DNA of 39,016 nt from positions 1-39,016 of the forward strand of contig NZ_FOLO01000056.1 of NCBI RefSeq assembly GCF_900112265.1, written 5' to 3'. Made by a program: the position numbers and the translations under genes. Each line of letters starts with the position of its first letter. Within the stretch, counting starts at the first letter, position 1. Shown here in pieces: positions 18,013 through 27,262 of the stretch. The notes under the pieces are model-generated. The model had not been told where the DNA came from. It did not search any database and saw nothing but the letters and a program-made list of their open reading frames with translations. The stretch is from Pseudoalteromonas denitrificans DSM 6059. Lineage in GTDB: Bacteria; Pseudomonadota; Gammaproteobacteria; Enterobacterales; Alteromonadaceae.

Positions 18013-18871
18013 ATTTATCTCCCACTCAGCATTTTTATCTAAACAAATTCAAGATATGAGACTTATTTGATAATAAAAAGCTTTAAGCACTGGCTATAGG
18101 TTTCTAAATAACCTTAGTATTTACACTCATGTAAGCAAGAAATTGATTACAAATAATAGCACTTTCTTTTCAAAATCAATCATGCAATATAAAACACTTC
18201 AAAATAAGTTATAAATCGCATCCCTTGCAATATTTGGCTATATACAAGTTTAGAATCAAATATGTATAAGCGTCTAATTTTTCTTTAAACTAACAAAACG
18301 ATAGCTAATAACTCAAGACACAAAAACACTATAAGCCATCACAGTAAAACAATGATTTCCTATAAAAATAAGTAAAACCTTTCAAAATCCTGATTTCAAA
18401 TTTAGCATCATATGCATAAATTTATGATTGAATATTTAATGATATTTATATGCCATATGGATTGTCAGCAAGTAAGACCTGACAAAAATAAGCGTTAATA
18501 CAAAACAGATGGCTTTAAATACGATTGCTTCAGAAATCAGATTTACTAAACCTCAATTTATAGTAAAGCAAATCTATTAGGCTAATTAATGGGACCTATA
18601 ATGAAAGGTATTCGCAAAAAGTGTATGAGTAGCTTGGTATTTCGTTATGTGGCAGGTAAACGAATGAGTGACAATTTACCAACTAAGGAAAAGTCTCAAT
18701 CAATAACTAAATTCGTTTGCATGCCTTAGTTAATACCAAATAAAAAATTGAAACATTCAAAACAAATCTGACTTGTATGATTTTTAAAGTTTCAAAATAA
18801 ACAACATATAAAAAATGGCCCTATATTTGCACGCGTGTTAACTTCTCGTTTTTTAAAAAGAAAGTAACAAA
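18013..18871. other. Long spacer with no convincing gene
   Basis: About 860 nt, AT-rich. The only candidate is a 42-codon frame at 18601-18729 (MKGIRKKCMSSLVFRYVAGK and onwards) with GGGA 6 nt upstream; it matches nothing I know and could be chance. The last part, before 18872, carries the promoter and ribosome site (AAAGAAAG) of the broken secreted-protein gene. This stretch borders the IS91 remnant and reads like decayed DNA. Confidence 0.45.
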
Positions 18872-19375
18872 ATGAAAAAGACATTACTTACACTAGCTCT
18901 ATTAGCACCAACTCTTTTAGTACCAACTGTAGCAAGCGCAGCTACGGGGTCATACACTGCAACGTCAAACCCAAGCACAATTTATGGTGATGGTGATTGG
19001 AGTAGAGCGATGTTCATGAACTCATCTGCGCCCCGCCGTGGTGCTAAAATCACTAAAGTATCGTGGGCTTATAAAAGCGGGTATGAAAATGGTTTCTAAA
19101 ATCAAGAGGTTACGCTTTGTTACTATAAGCCATTCCAAAGCTGGACACCTTATGATTGTGAAATTATCTCTGATCAAAGTAACTGGTATACTGATAAATT
19201 CAATGGGTTAAACCCACGTTCAACTTTTTCACTTAAATTTAGACTTAAAGGCGGTAACTATCCTGCACGTTGGGATCGTAGTTTAGAAAACGAAATTAAA
19301 GTAGATTATACAATCGTAGCGATTTTTAAAGACTTACAGCCAAATTTAGTTTGTATCATCTCCTCTAAACATTGA
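18872..19375 (+). pseudogene. Secreted-protein gene with in-frame stop, truncated by a transposase remnant
   Basis: Begins with a clean signal peptide (LLTLALLAPTLLVPTVASA) and reads SNPSTIYGDGDWSRAMFMN to a TAA at 19097-19099. The frame stays open past it with sensible protein sequence: QEVTLCYYKPFQSWTPYDC, SDQSNWYTDKF, STFSLKFRLKGGNYPARW. The stop probably replaced CAA. At about 19305 the sequence turns into antisense of an IS91-type transposase, so the C-terminus is lost; the hybrid frame ends at TGA 19373-19375. The two cysteines after the stop suggest a small disulfide-bonded exported domain. Function not recognised. Confidence 0.7.
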
Positions 19376-19788
19376 TGCGCTAACATCATGAATTGTGAAT
19401 ACAAACGGCTCTGTTGTGGATGATTATAAAATTTAATTCTTAGCTGTGCAGGTAAGGTTAAGACAACTTGTCGATAACTCACACCTGAAAGTAAACGTGC
19501 TGCTATCTTCGTCATACTTTCTCGCGCTTAACGCTTACCACACTGTGGGCACAATTTTCCCTTACAACTGAAATGAACTTAATGTTGTCCCTGACCGCAT
19601 GATAGACATTGTAAAACTGCGAATCCTGTCGTTTCACTACCACAATCAAGCATCTTTTTTATTTCACGTTGATAATACGCAGAATTGTAACGAGCATGTT
19701 TAGCCACAAAAGCTGACCAATGGTTATTCAAGATAGCTTTAAATCGTTTGAGTTTATTTTTTATTCCTTTGAAGTTCATCGCACGCAC
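19306..19788 (-). mobile_element. IS91-family transposase remnant
   Basis: N-terminal fragment of a transposase with the zinc-binding domain typical of IS91 relatives. It reads ILNNHWSAFVAKHARYNSAY, REIKKMLDCG, FAVLQCLSCG, then FSCKGKLCPQCGKR (paired cysteines) and LLSGVSYRQVVLTLPAQLR. TAA codons interrupt it at 19579-19581 and 19528-19530 in the same frame. It breaks off after KIATIV, where it abuts the broken secreted-protein gene. No HUH tyrosine domain remains, so it is inactive. Complete relatives are about 350-400 aa; roughly 160 codons are left. Confidence 0.82.
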
Positions 19789-19958
19789 AACTTTCGTTCA
19801 ATCTATTGATTAGGACTATAAATCATCTATGACAATACTTATACAGGCCTTATAGCTAGTAGCTTCCAACAGGAATTTCCTAGGTATAATAAAAAATGGC
19901 ATCGCTTTCAGACAGGCTAAGTATCTTAAAAAACAACAACAACCTTTTGCTAATTACT

Positions 19959-22160
19959 TTATTCGTTTAAAGTGAGTTCAACGACTTCTTTATTTGACGA
20001 AACCCGAATTGTTATAAAAAGCTGATCCTGATTTATATCGGTTAAATCATCTACATTGCTGGGTAACTTGCCGATGATTTCAAATAGTTCCTCATTTAGC
20101 GCATACGACCACAATTGAAAACTATCATTGATACCATAAATAACATTGTCATTTATCACAAAACCCTTCTTAGAACTTCCTTGCCCATCTAATGCTTCAA
20201 TAAGTTGATCTTCAGCTGGTCCTGGTTGCCAAAATCTATCCATATGATCTTTGTAGATTAATTGTCCGCTTTCACTTTTTAGCGCCCAATTCACCCTCTT
20301 GTCACTAATAATACGAAATTCCGAATTAGTTAAATTGAACTCGACGAATTTTAATATCCCCTTAATACGTATAAGCAATAAAGCACTGTTATTTTTACTA
20401 TCCCATTGGAAAAGTCGAACAACAGGATAATCCATTGGAAAAGGTTTTTGCTTTAAATCCAGATATACCTGAGTTAACTCATTATTAGCATTGATTAAAA
20501 TACTTTTACCATCTGCCGCCCAGTCCATTCCGAATAAATAAGCATCCATAGGTAAATGTGTCAGTTGTTGTGCGCTTTTTCCATCAGTTATCCAAAGTTG
20601 TTCATCTCCTGAACGTTCTGACTTGTAAGCAATCAGTTTGCCATTCGGCTGTAATATCGCATTATCTTCAGCAAGTATAGAGCGATCTATAACAGAAAAA
20701 TGTGTACTTTGTTTGTTTTGAGCTTCTTCCGGCTGTGTTTGTGTTATTTGTGAAATCGGTACCGTCGCAATGTCACTATCATAATGCCCTTTAATTACGA
20801 TCATTCGATTACCATCAGGATGAAATTTAGGTGATCCCAAAGATTCATCAAGAGGCAAACTGATATTATTTACTTGACCTTCATGAGATAAGGTAAAAAG
20901 CTGTTTACCCGTGCTAAAAATGAGTTGGTTTTTAAAAGGTGAAAAATTGGGGTAAATAAGCCTAAACTTTGCGATTTCTTTCGGATAATTTATTTGATGG
21001 CTCGATAAAACCTGACCATCCGCTTTGAGCACTTCAATGTAATATTGGCCATCAGTATGAATACTTGTTAGTGCAATCAGATCGTCTTTAACTGAATAAT
21101 CATAGTCAAGTATATTACTATCGTCTGGCGCATATAAAACTTGGCTTTTGTTTTCATTTACAGAATAACTGATTAATTTCCAACGTTCTGAAGTTTTCTG
21201 TAATAAAGCAATGTTGTTATTATTTAACCAATTAGGATTTCGTATTTGAGAATTTTTGCACTCCATCAATACACTGGGAGTTTGAGGCGATACAAGTGCC
21301 TTGTTAAAATCCAAGTTCATAAGTTTATAACATTTTTTCTGCGTGATAGGCTTACTACAACCACCCGTTTTAATAAATACCAAATTCTTGCCATCTTTTG
21401 AAAAACTATGGCTTCCATATGAGTCTAAGTTCTTTGTTAGCTGAAACTCTTGCTGTGTTTTAGTATTTTTTGCCCACACATTATTAATACAAAATTCTTC
21501 TGAATAACGGTGAAACACAATATATTCACCGTCAGGCGAATAGATACTGGCTAATTCTTTATTGTCAGTTGACGTAAGTGCTCGTAATTCACCAAAGGAG
21601 AATTGTGAAGCCTGTTTGGGAACAAAATATTGATATCCCATAATGCTCAAAATCAGTATGCCAAAAATAATCGAAATAAGTTTTATACCTGATCTCGAAG
21701 GTTTATCTGTTGTATTAGTATCTGTTTTACCTGCTTCATTTTCTTGTGGATCGTGAGTGCACGCTGAACCTCTCACCGCTTCTACAATTGCTTCTGACGT
21801 AATTTCAGGGGTCGTATTATCCTGCGCTTTCAGATCGATTTCATCATGCCAACGTACATCACACTCCAAACTATATCCCTGCTTAGCATGTGTTTTTATA
21901 TAAACTTGAACTTTGCTGTCATCACCCAAAGCTTTTCTTATTTGAGCGATACTTCTTTGTAGTGTATTAGGTGATACCACAGTGTCTTGCCAGACTTTTG
22001 CTAATAATGCGTCATGGCTTACCACCTTTCCCTGATTTTCAGCCAAATAGGTTAGAACGGCTAAAGCTTTAGGAGCAATTATTTGAGATTGCTTATTTTG
22101 AGTGATTTGATTTCTGGATAAATCGATAAAGAAACCACCAATCCAATATTGCTCTGCCAT
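19959..22160 (-). CDS. Membrane-bound winged-helix regulator with beta-propeller sensor (CadC/ToxR type)
   Basis: A 733-aa one-component regulator. Residues about 4-100 are an OmpR-type winged helix (LAENQGKVVSHDALLAKVW, SPNTLQRSIAQIRKALGDD, GYSLECDV). One membrane helix lies near 158-177 (LISIIFGILILSIMGYQYFV). The remaining 550 residues should be periplasmic and hold TolB/PD40-like propeller blades: YSPDGEYIVFHR, FSKDGKNLVFIK, FHPDGNRMIV, QPNGKLIAYKSERSGDEQLW, WAADGKSILI. The layout (DNA-binding domain inside, propeller outside) fits direct membrane signalling without phosphorylation. It is divergent from the esterase/propeller/serine-hydrolase operon starting at 22447 and is its likely regulator. 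The signal is unknown. Confidence 0.88.
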   Translation of the reverse strand: MAEQYWIGGFFIDLSRNQITQNKQSQIIAPKALAVLTYLAENQGKVVSHDALLAKVWQDTVVSPNTLQRSIAQIRKALGDDSKVQVYIKTHAKQGYSLECDVRWHDEIDLKAQDNTTPEITSEAIVEAVRGSACTHDPQENEAGKTDTNTTDKPSRSGIKLISIIFGILILSIMGYQYFVPKQASQFSFGELRALTSTDNKELASIYSPDGEYIVFHRYSEEFCINNVWAKNTKTQQEFQLTKNLDSYGSHSFSKDGKNLVFIKTGGCSKPITQKKCYKLMNLDFNKALVSPQTPSVLMECKNSQIRNPNWLNNNNIALLQKTSERWKLISYSVNENKSQVLYAPDDSNILDYDYSVKDDLIALTSIHTDGQYYIEVLKADGQVLSSHQINYPKEIAKFRLIYPNFSPFKNQLIFSTGKQLFTLSHEGQVNNISLPLDESLGSPKFHPDGNRMIVIKGHYDSDIATVPISQITQTQPEEAQNKQSTHFSVIDRSILAEDNAILQPNGKLIAYKSERSGDEQLWITDGKSAQQLTHLPMDAYLFGMDWAADGKSILINANNELTQVYLDLKQKPFPMDYPVVRLFQWDSKNNSALLLIRIKGILKFVEFNLTNSEFRIISDKRVNWALKSESGQLIYKDHMDRFWQPGPAEDQLIEALDGQGSSKKGFVINDNVIYGINDSFQLWSYALNEELFEIIGKLPSNVDDLTDINQDQLFITIRVSSNKEVVELTLNE

Positions 22161-22446
22161 GTAACCTCTTACTGCGGATGAAAACGTGTGCTCAAAAGTG
22201 AGTCTAAATAAGATTAATTACCTTAGCACACCCCTAGCGCCAGCTAAACTAAATTTTTTAACCAATTGATAATATTTAATTTTTACATAATCAGCAAAAC
22301 GTCAGGTAAAAATCATCATAACTTCAAGTATTTAAGTTTCGATTCATTTAAATTCAGTTTATCCAATTTATTAAAATAGCGAACGTTAATTGATGAATGC
22401 CGTGCCAACTACTTTGAAAAATACCGCAATAGATAAATTTATAAAT
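22161..22446. promoter_or_regulatory. Divergent regulatory region between the membrane regulator and the hydrolase operon
   Basis: About 290 AT-rich nt between two start codons that point away from each other. It must hold promoters for both units and is the likely binding region of the winged-helix regulator. No clear repeat or palindrome was seen; the boundary depends on which start the esterase uses (22390 TTG, 22393 ATG or 22447 ATG). Confidence 0.4.
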
Positions 22447-23301
22447 ATGAAGAAGCGCTTTATTTTAGTTTTTTTGTTTTTGCTGCCTTTTATAAACGTT
22501 AAAGCTAGTGAGCCAAAATTATACGAACTCCCTAGGAGTCAGGTCATTCCCATCCAGGACACTCAGTCCAATAGGCAGTATGAGTTATACATTAAATTAC
22601 CTGAAAACTATGAAAAAAATAGCGATAAGAAATATCCTGTAATTTATTTTACTGATGCAGCCTGGCATATCGAAATACTATCTGCTGCTACAGAATTTCT
22701 AATGGAAGAAGCTATTTTGGTTGGGGTTTCCTGGCAAAAAGACATAAATGAAGATTTAAAGAAAGAGCATGGTGTACATGTCAGCAGATTTAGAGATTAT
22801 TCAATAAAGCAATCAAGCAACTCAAAGATTCAAGCTAAATATCAATTGGGACAAGCCAATAATCATTTGAATTTCATTCGTGAAAATGTCATTAAATATA
22901 TAGAAAAAAACTACCAAACCCATCCCGAAAAACGCACTTATTTTGGTTATTCCGCTGGCGGTGAATTTGGTGCTTACGTATTACTTACACAACCGGACAC
23001 CTTTAAAAATTACATCTTGGGTAGTCCTGCAATTAAGGGCGATATTCCCTTTCTATCTAAACTTACCTCTGCAACAACTAAACCATTAAACGCCAATGTT
23101 TTCATTTCATATGGCACATTAGAGAAGGAGGTTGGTGAGCATATAGAGCAGTTTATTACCATGTTAAAAAATAGAAATGATAAGAGCCTATCTTTAAAAC
23201 ACCCAGTAATTGAAGGTAGCCATCAGACAGCGTTTCCTTTGACTGGTATTCGCAGCGTCACTTGGTTATCACACTTACAAAAAGAAGAAGATAAATCATG
23301 A
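22447..23301 (+). CDS. Secreted alpha/beta-hydrolase (esterase D / Fes-like)
   Basis: A putative serine esterase exported to the periplasm or outside. From the ATG at 22447 it has a signal peptide (KKRFILVFLFLLPFINVKA), then the family strand RQYELYIKLPENYEKN, KYPVIYFTDAAWH, the nucleophile elbow GYSAGGEF with the serine at residue 169, a segment around GSPAIKGD and the late histidine in EGSHQTAFP. Starts at 22390 (TTG) or 22393 (ATG) are also open but would put 18-19 extra residues before the signal peptide. It overlaps the next gene by ATGA, so the two are translationally coupled. The substrate is unknown; relatives hydrolyse small esters or siderophores. Confidence 0.82.
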   Translation: MKKRFILVFLFLLPFINVKASEPKLYELPRSQVIPIQDTQSNRQYELYIKLPENYEKNSDKKYPVIYFTDAAWHIEILSAATEFLMEEAILVGVSWQKDINEDLKKEHGVHVSRFRDYSIKQSSNSKIQAKYQLGQANNHLNFIRENVIKYIEKNYQTHPEKRTYFGYSAGGEFGAYVLLTQPDTFKNYILGSPAIKGDIPFLSKLTSATTKPLNANVFISYGTLEKEVGEHIEQFITMLKNRNDKSLSLKHPVIEGSHQTAFPLTGIRSVTWLSHLQKEEDKS

Positions 23302-24152
23302 GAACGCGTTATGTAATGAGTACCTTGCTGCTTTTTATGTTAGCCATAAGTAGTAAAAGTTATGGCCATGATAAGCCTGAACTCCTTGAAGGTCCCTATT
23401 TAGGACAAAATCCTCCTGGGTCTACCCCTAAAATTTTTGCACCCAATGGTCTTTCGACAGAACATCGTGACGGTAGCCCTTTTTTCAGTCCCGACATGAA
23501 AGAATTATATTTTACTAGAAAAAACCACAAAGATGGAAAATGGTCGTTAATCACCTTTAAATCTGAAAATAACCGCTGGCATGAGTCAGTGATAGGTCCC
23601 AGAGTGGGCCGACCCATTATTACGCCTGACGGTAAAATGATGCATTTGGGAAAACATTATATGGAGCGCACTGATACTGGATGGTCAAAGGTAAAATCCC
23701 TTGGACCTCTTTTTAAAAACTTTCGTATCATGCGACTTATGTCTTCATCAATAGGAACTTACTATTTTGATGAAGCGACTGAATCGGGTCCTATACGTTA
23801 TTCAAGATTAATAGACGGCAAACATGAAAAACCAAAAGCACTGAACATTGCATTGGGAAAGTGGAACGCCCACCCCTTCATCGCACCGGACGAGTCCTAC
23901 ATCATGTGGGATAGTGAAAAAGACACAGGCTTTGGTAGTAATGATCTTTATATCAGTTTCAGACAAGGAGATGGTTCATGGGGGAGTGCTATTAATTTGG
24001 GGGCTAAGATAAACACAGGTGCTGAGGAAGGTGGCGCATACGTCACACCAGATGGAAAATATCTTTTCTTTAACAGGTATATAAACGAAGAAAATGCGGG
24101 TATCTATTGGGTGGATGCACAGATCATTAAAACGCTCAGGCCCAAATTATAA
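23298..24152 (+). CDS. Secreted TolB/PD40-like beta-propeller protein, paralogue 1
   Basis: A 284-aa exported protein. Signal peptide (STLLLFMLAISSKSYG), then EGPYLGQNPPG and propeller blades with the PD40 signature: FFSPDMKELYFTR, ITPDGKMMHLG, IAPDESYIMWDSEKD, VTPDGKYLFFNR. It shares long stretches with the gene at 25454: YMERTD.GWS.VK, KWNAHPFIAPDESY, DLYISFRQ. The start overlaps the esterase stop by 4 nt. Family members bind ligands or partner proteins and no catalytic site is visible. Because a third degraded copy lies at 26406, the locus has undergone repeated duplication. Confidence 0.85.
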   Translation: MRTRYVMSTLLLFMLAISSKSYGHDKPELLEGPYLGQNPPGSTPKIFAPNGLSTEHRDGSPFFSPDMKELYFTRKNHKDGKWSLITFKSENNRWHESVIGPRVGRPIITPDGKMMHLGKHYMERTDTGWSKVKSLGPLFKNFRIMRLMSSSIGTYYFDEATESGPIRYSRLIDGKHEKPKALNIALGKWNAHPFIAPDESYIMWDSEKDTGFGSNDLYISFRQGDGSWGSAINLGAKINTGAEEGGAYVTPDGKYLFFNRYINEENAGIYWVDAQIIKTLRPKL

Positions 24153-24220
24153 CCGGCGATATAAAGCACACAACTTCGAATTCAATTAAGTACAAATAGT
24201 GAAAAGACTAAAGGAAAATG

Positions 24221-25444
24221 ATGAAAACCAATCGAAAATTAAAAAGCTTAATCACCGTTGCCTTATTGAGCAGTTTAAGCAGCTTTATTTTTATAAATAC
24301 AGCAACAGCAAGTACTGAAGACAATGTCAAAGGAGCAAAAATTTTAGCACCAGAAGTTTCAGCCTCCGACGCCAAGGCTTCATTTTGGGATATGTCTTAT
24401 CTTAACAAAGCCTTTATAGATACAAGACCTTCCGATAGAAAAGACGGCATCACAGTTGGCGATTTGGTCGCAAATGGTGGCAATAAAGCGATGATTTTAC
24501 AGTTAGCGCAAGAAATTGCCGACAAAAAACATGGTAAATACGATAGCCTGCTTATTGCCCGCCACGGTAAGCTAATTTTTGAATCCTATTACTTACGCGG
24601 TCGCGTCAACCAACCTCATTTTCAAGCGTCAGCCACAAAAGCCTATACAAGTCTGGTTGTTGGCCGTGCAATACAACTGGGCTACCTAACAATAGCTGAT
24701 CTAGACAAGCCTGTACTCAGTTTCCTGAAAGGTCTGAACCCAACAAAATTTGTCGCTGGTGTAGAAAAAATTACCCTTCACAAAGCAATGACTATGAGCT
24801 CAGGGTTTCGATTTACTGAAGAACAACTCAAAAACTTTAGGGAAAACCCCAATAAATATAAAGGACTAAACCAGATCCAGGCTTTTCTTGAACTTAGCGC
24901 GCCTATTACCTCAGAGTCTCAAAGCTTCAAATATCAAGGTGCAGATCCGACAATTGTAATGCAAGTACTTGATGCTGTCGTGCCAGGATCCGCTAAAGAT
25001 TTTATCAAAAATGAACTGCTCGATAAAATAGGGATCAATACTTACAAATGGCGTAATGATCTTGACGGCCTGCCACTCGCAGGTGAAAGGTCAAGCATGA
25101 CATCTCGCGATATGATTAATTTGGGATCATTGATCATCAATAAAGGAAAGTGGCATGGCGAACAACTTATTTCAGCAAAATATTTAGCCAGTGCTACCAG
25201 CGGGATCACAAAAGCGACTGAAAACTGGCAACCAGATAGCTTTAATTACGGCTACTTTTGGTATCAAACTGACATGAAGATCAAAGATAAAAACTATGAT
25301 GCCAACATTGCCTGGGGTAGTGGTGGTCAACACATTATAACGTTTGAAGAACTTGACTTAACGATTGTGATTACTGGCCATGATAGAGAAGATACTATAT
25401 TGGCTCAAGTTTCAAAAAACATTCTACCTGCATTCGTTAAATAA
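24221..25444 (+). CDS. Secreted serine hydrolase (class C beta-lactamase-like fold)
   Basis: About 407 aa with a signal peptide (SLITVALLSSLSSFIFINTATA). The catalytic S-x-x-K motif is SATK at about residues 137-140, followed by AYTSLVVGRAIQLGYL. A tyrosine in FKYQGADP stands where family 2 has Y-x-N, and WGSGGQHI is in the place of the K/H-[ST]-G box. The fold covers esterases, D-amino-acid peptidases and class C beta-lactamases; antibiotic hydrolysis cannot be inferred. The ATG at 24221 has AAGGA about 5 nt upstream; an adjacent ATG at 24218 is also possible. It sits between the two propeller paralogues, 65 nt after the first and 9 nt before the second, as part of one operon. Confidence 0.85.
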   Translation: MKTNRKLKSLITVALLSSLSSFIFINTATASTEDNVKGAKILAPEVSASDAKASFWDMSYLNKAFIDTRPSDRKDGITVGDLVANGGNKAMILQLAQEIADKKHGKYDSLLIARHGKLIFESYYLRGRVNQPHFQASATKAYTSLVVGRAIQLGYLTIADLDKPVLSFLKGLNPTKFVAGVEKITLHKAMTMSSGFRFTEEQLKNFRENPNKYKGLNQIQAFLELSAPITSESQSFKYQGADPTIVMQVLDAVVPGSAKDFIKNELLDKIGINTYKWRNDLDGLPLAGERSSMTSRDMINLGSLIINKGKWHGEQLISAKYLASATSGITKATENWQPDSFNYGYFWYQTDMKIKDKNYDANIAWGSGGQHIITFEELDLTIVITGHDREDTILAQVSKNILPAFVK

Positions 25445-25453
25445 GGACTAAAC

Positions 25454-26317
25454 ATGAAATCTATTTACACTTTTATCTTTATGTCACTCACCATTTTAAT
25501 GACTATCAGCAAAAGTTACGGCCATGATAATTTTCCAGTATTAAAAGGCCCCTACCTTGGCCAAAATCCACCTGGAAAAGTTGCTGAAGTTTTTGCACCA
25601 GGTATTGTTTCAACACAATATTTTGAAGCCTTCGGAGTTTTTACACCTAATTTAAAAGAATTTTATTTCGTCAGAGGCGGTGAAAAAAATAAAAAACACA
25701 CCCTAGTTGTCATTAAATATGAAAACAATCGATGGATAGAATCTGTGGTGGCACCTAGGGTCGGTGAACCATTTATCTCTCCAGATGGTAAAATTATGTA
25801 CTTAGGAAAAAAATATATGGAGCGAACCGACTCAGGTTGGTCAGAGGTGAAAATCCTTGGCGTACCTTTCGAAGAAATACGAATTATGCGCCTAACTGCT
25901 TCATCCAAGGGCATTTATGTCTTTGACGAAGCGACGAAAGATGGCAATGGCGCTCTTCGTTATTCACGATTAGTTGATGGTAAACGTGAAAAACCTAAAA
26001 TATTATCCAAGGAAATTAATACAGGAAAATGGAACGCCCATCCCTTTATTGCACCAGATGAATCCTATTTAATATGGGATGGTGAAAGAGAAGACGGATA
26101 CGGTGAGTCTGATTTATATATTAGTTTTCGACAAAAAGATGCTTCATGGGGCCCTGCAATAAATTTAGGTAATAACATAAACTCACAGTTCGAAGATGCC
26201 TTTGGCAGTGTAACTCCCGATGGAAAGTATTTCTTCTTTTATAGAACAGTCAGCCCTGGCAATTTAGATATATTCTGGGCAGATGCCCAATTTATAGAGA
26301 CACTTAGGCCAAAATAG
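25454..26317 (+). CDS. Secreted TolB/PD40-like beta-propeller protein, paralogue 2
   Basis: A 287-aa protein with signal peptide (FMSLTILMTISKSYG) and the same blade series as paralogue 1: KGPYLGQNPPGK, ISPDGKIMYLGKKYMERTDS, FDEATKD, RYSRLVDGKREKPK, KWNAHPFIAPDESYLIW, VTPDGKYFFFYRTV, ETLRPK. AAGGA stands 8 nt upstream of the ATG. The two copies differ at many positions, so the duplication is not recent. Expressed with the serine hydrolase nine nucleotides upstream. No catalytic site; a binding or scaffold role is inferred. Confidence 0.85.
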   Translation: MKSIYTFIFMSLTILMTISKSYGHDNFPVLKGPYLGQNPPGKVAEVFAPGIVSTQYFEAFGVFTPNLKEFYFVRGGEKNKKHTLVVIKYENNRWIESVVAPRVGEPFISPDGKIMYLGKKYMERTDSGWSEVKILGVPFEEIRIMRLTASSKGIYVFDEATKDGNGALRYSRLVDGKREKPKILSKEINTGKWNAHPFIAPDESYLIWDGEREDGYGESDLYISFRQKDASWGPAINLGNNINSQFEDAFGSVTPDGKYFFFYRTVSPGNLDIFWADAQFIETLRPK

Positions 26318-26405
26318 TCACCTTTATACCCAAAACGACTTCAAGATGCAGGATTCAGCATTTAACAAGGACTTAATATCAAGGTGCAACTTTGCTGAAA
26401 TCATA

Positions 26406-26619
26406 GAAGATAGAAGATAAAAAACAGATAACGATATTTATGTCTACTTCAAAGAGAAAGACGGAGCATGATCAAAACCAATTAACCTTGGAAATACATT
26501 AAATTCTAACTTTGATGAAACAGTTCCGAGTATCACGCCTGATAGCAAATATTTATTTTTTAGCCGATAAAACAAAGAAGGAGGATTCGCGAATTATTGA
26601 AACTCTTAGGTCAAAGTAA
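26406..26619 (+). pseudogene. Remnant of a third propeller paralogue
   Basis: Only the C-terminal blades remain. In one frame it reads EDRR, stop, KTDNDIYVYFKEKDGA, stop, SKPINLGNTLNSNFDE, TVPSITPDSKYLFFSR, stop. After a frame change it ends RIIETLRSK and TAA at 26617-26619, matching the end of paralogue 2 (FIETLRPK). The second stop (TGA) replaces the tryptophan found in both intact copies. The upstream two-thirds of the gene are gone. Confidence 0.8.
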
Positions 26620-27262
26620 TAAGCAAATTATAATCTCAAAATAACGACGCAAAAAACGGTGTACCTTCTACAGGAGCTAGATTTTAAAATCTGACTCCCT
26701 ATATAAACTAGAGCCTTTGAAATTAAATAAATTATAAGAAACGCTACAAGATTGAGTTCTAATTTAAATACTTCTTAAACTCAAAAAAACTGAAAATACT
26801 ATAAAATTTAGTGTTATTAAACTCGATAAAGAATTAATTGAGTTAATATTACGAAACCTTAGAAAAGTTGATTTATTCGACGATAAATGCGAGTTCTAAA
26901 TCATTTCATATCAAGATATTTAAAAACACCTATCTCTTGGAATTGTCACTTGAAAATAGCACAATGGATAAGGGTCATATTCAGTTGTTACTTTAAACAA
27001 TGATCAGTTTTATATAAACCTCCATAAATGAACATAAGCCCATTTATGGAGTGACTCAGCCCTTCAAAAATTACAAATCAGTATATTGGAACCGTAAAAA
27101 CAACTTAAAATAACAAATATTAAAGACATAGACGAAGGGCATAGCCCTCTGAATACAGACTGATAACTATTTTAATAATAAAAAAGACTGAGTATCAGAA
27201 CATACTCCGATAAACCCATTATCTTTGATACAATCCGCATCAAATTTTTGAAAGGGATGATA
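26620..27262. other. Spacer with a possible degenerate reading frame and a perfect hairpin
   Basis: About 640 nt without an intact gene. One frame from 26768 reads IKLDKELIELILRNLRKVDL, FDDKCEF then five stops, between which protein-like text persists (SYSVVTLNNDQFYINLH) up to 27033. This could be an old gene remnant. A hairpin lies at 27020-27051. AAAGGG at 27251-27256 is the ribosome site of the lipoprotein gene. Confidence 0.35.
27020..27051. repeat. Perfect 11-bp inverted repeat
   Basis: CTCCATAAATG and CATTTATGGAG are exact inverted arms around a 10-nt loop. No T-run follows on either strand. It may be a terminator relic, an operator or the end of a small element; nothing distinguishes these. 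Confidence 0.6.

Noticed and set aside
24221..25444. Class C beta-lactamase with resistance function
   Set aside because: Only the S-x-x-K box is canonical; the Y-x-N and KTG boxes differ, and the operon context points elsewhere.
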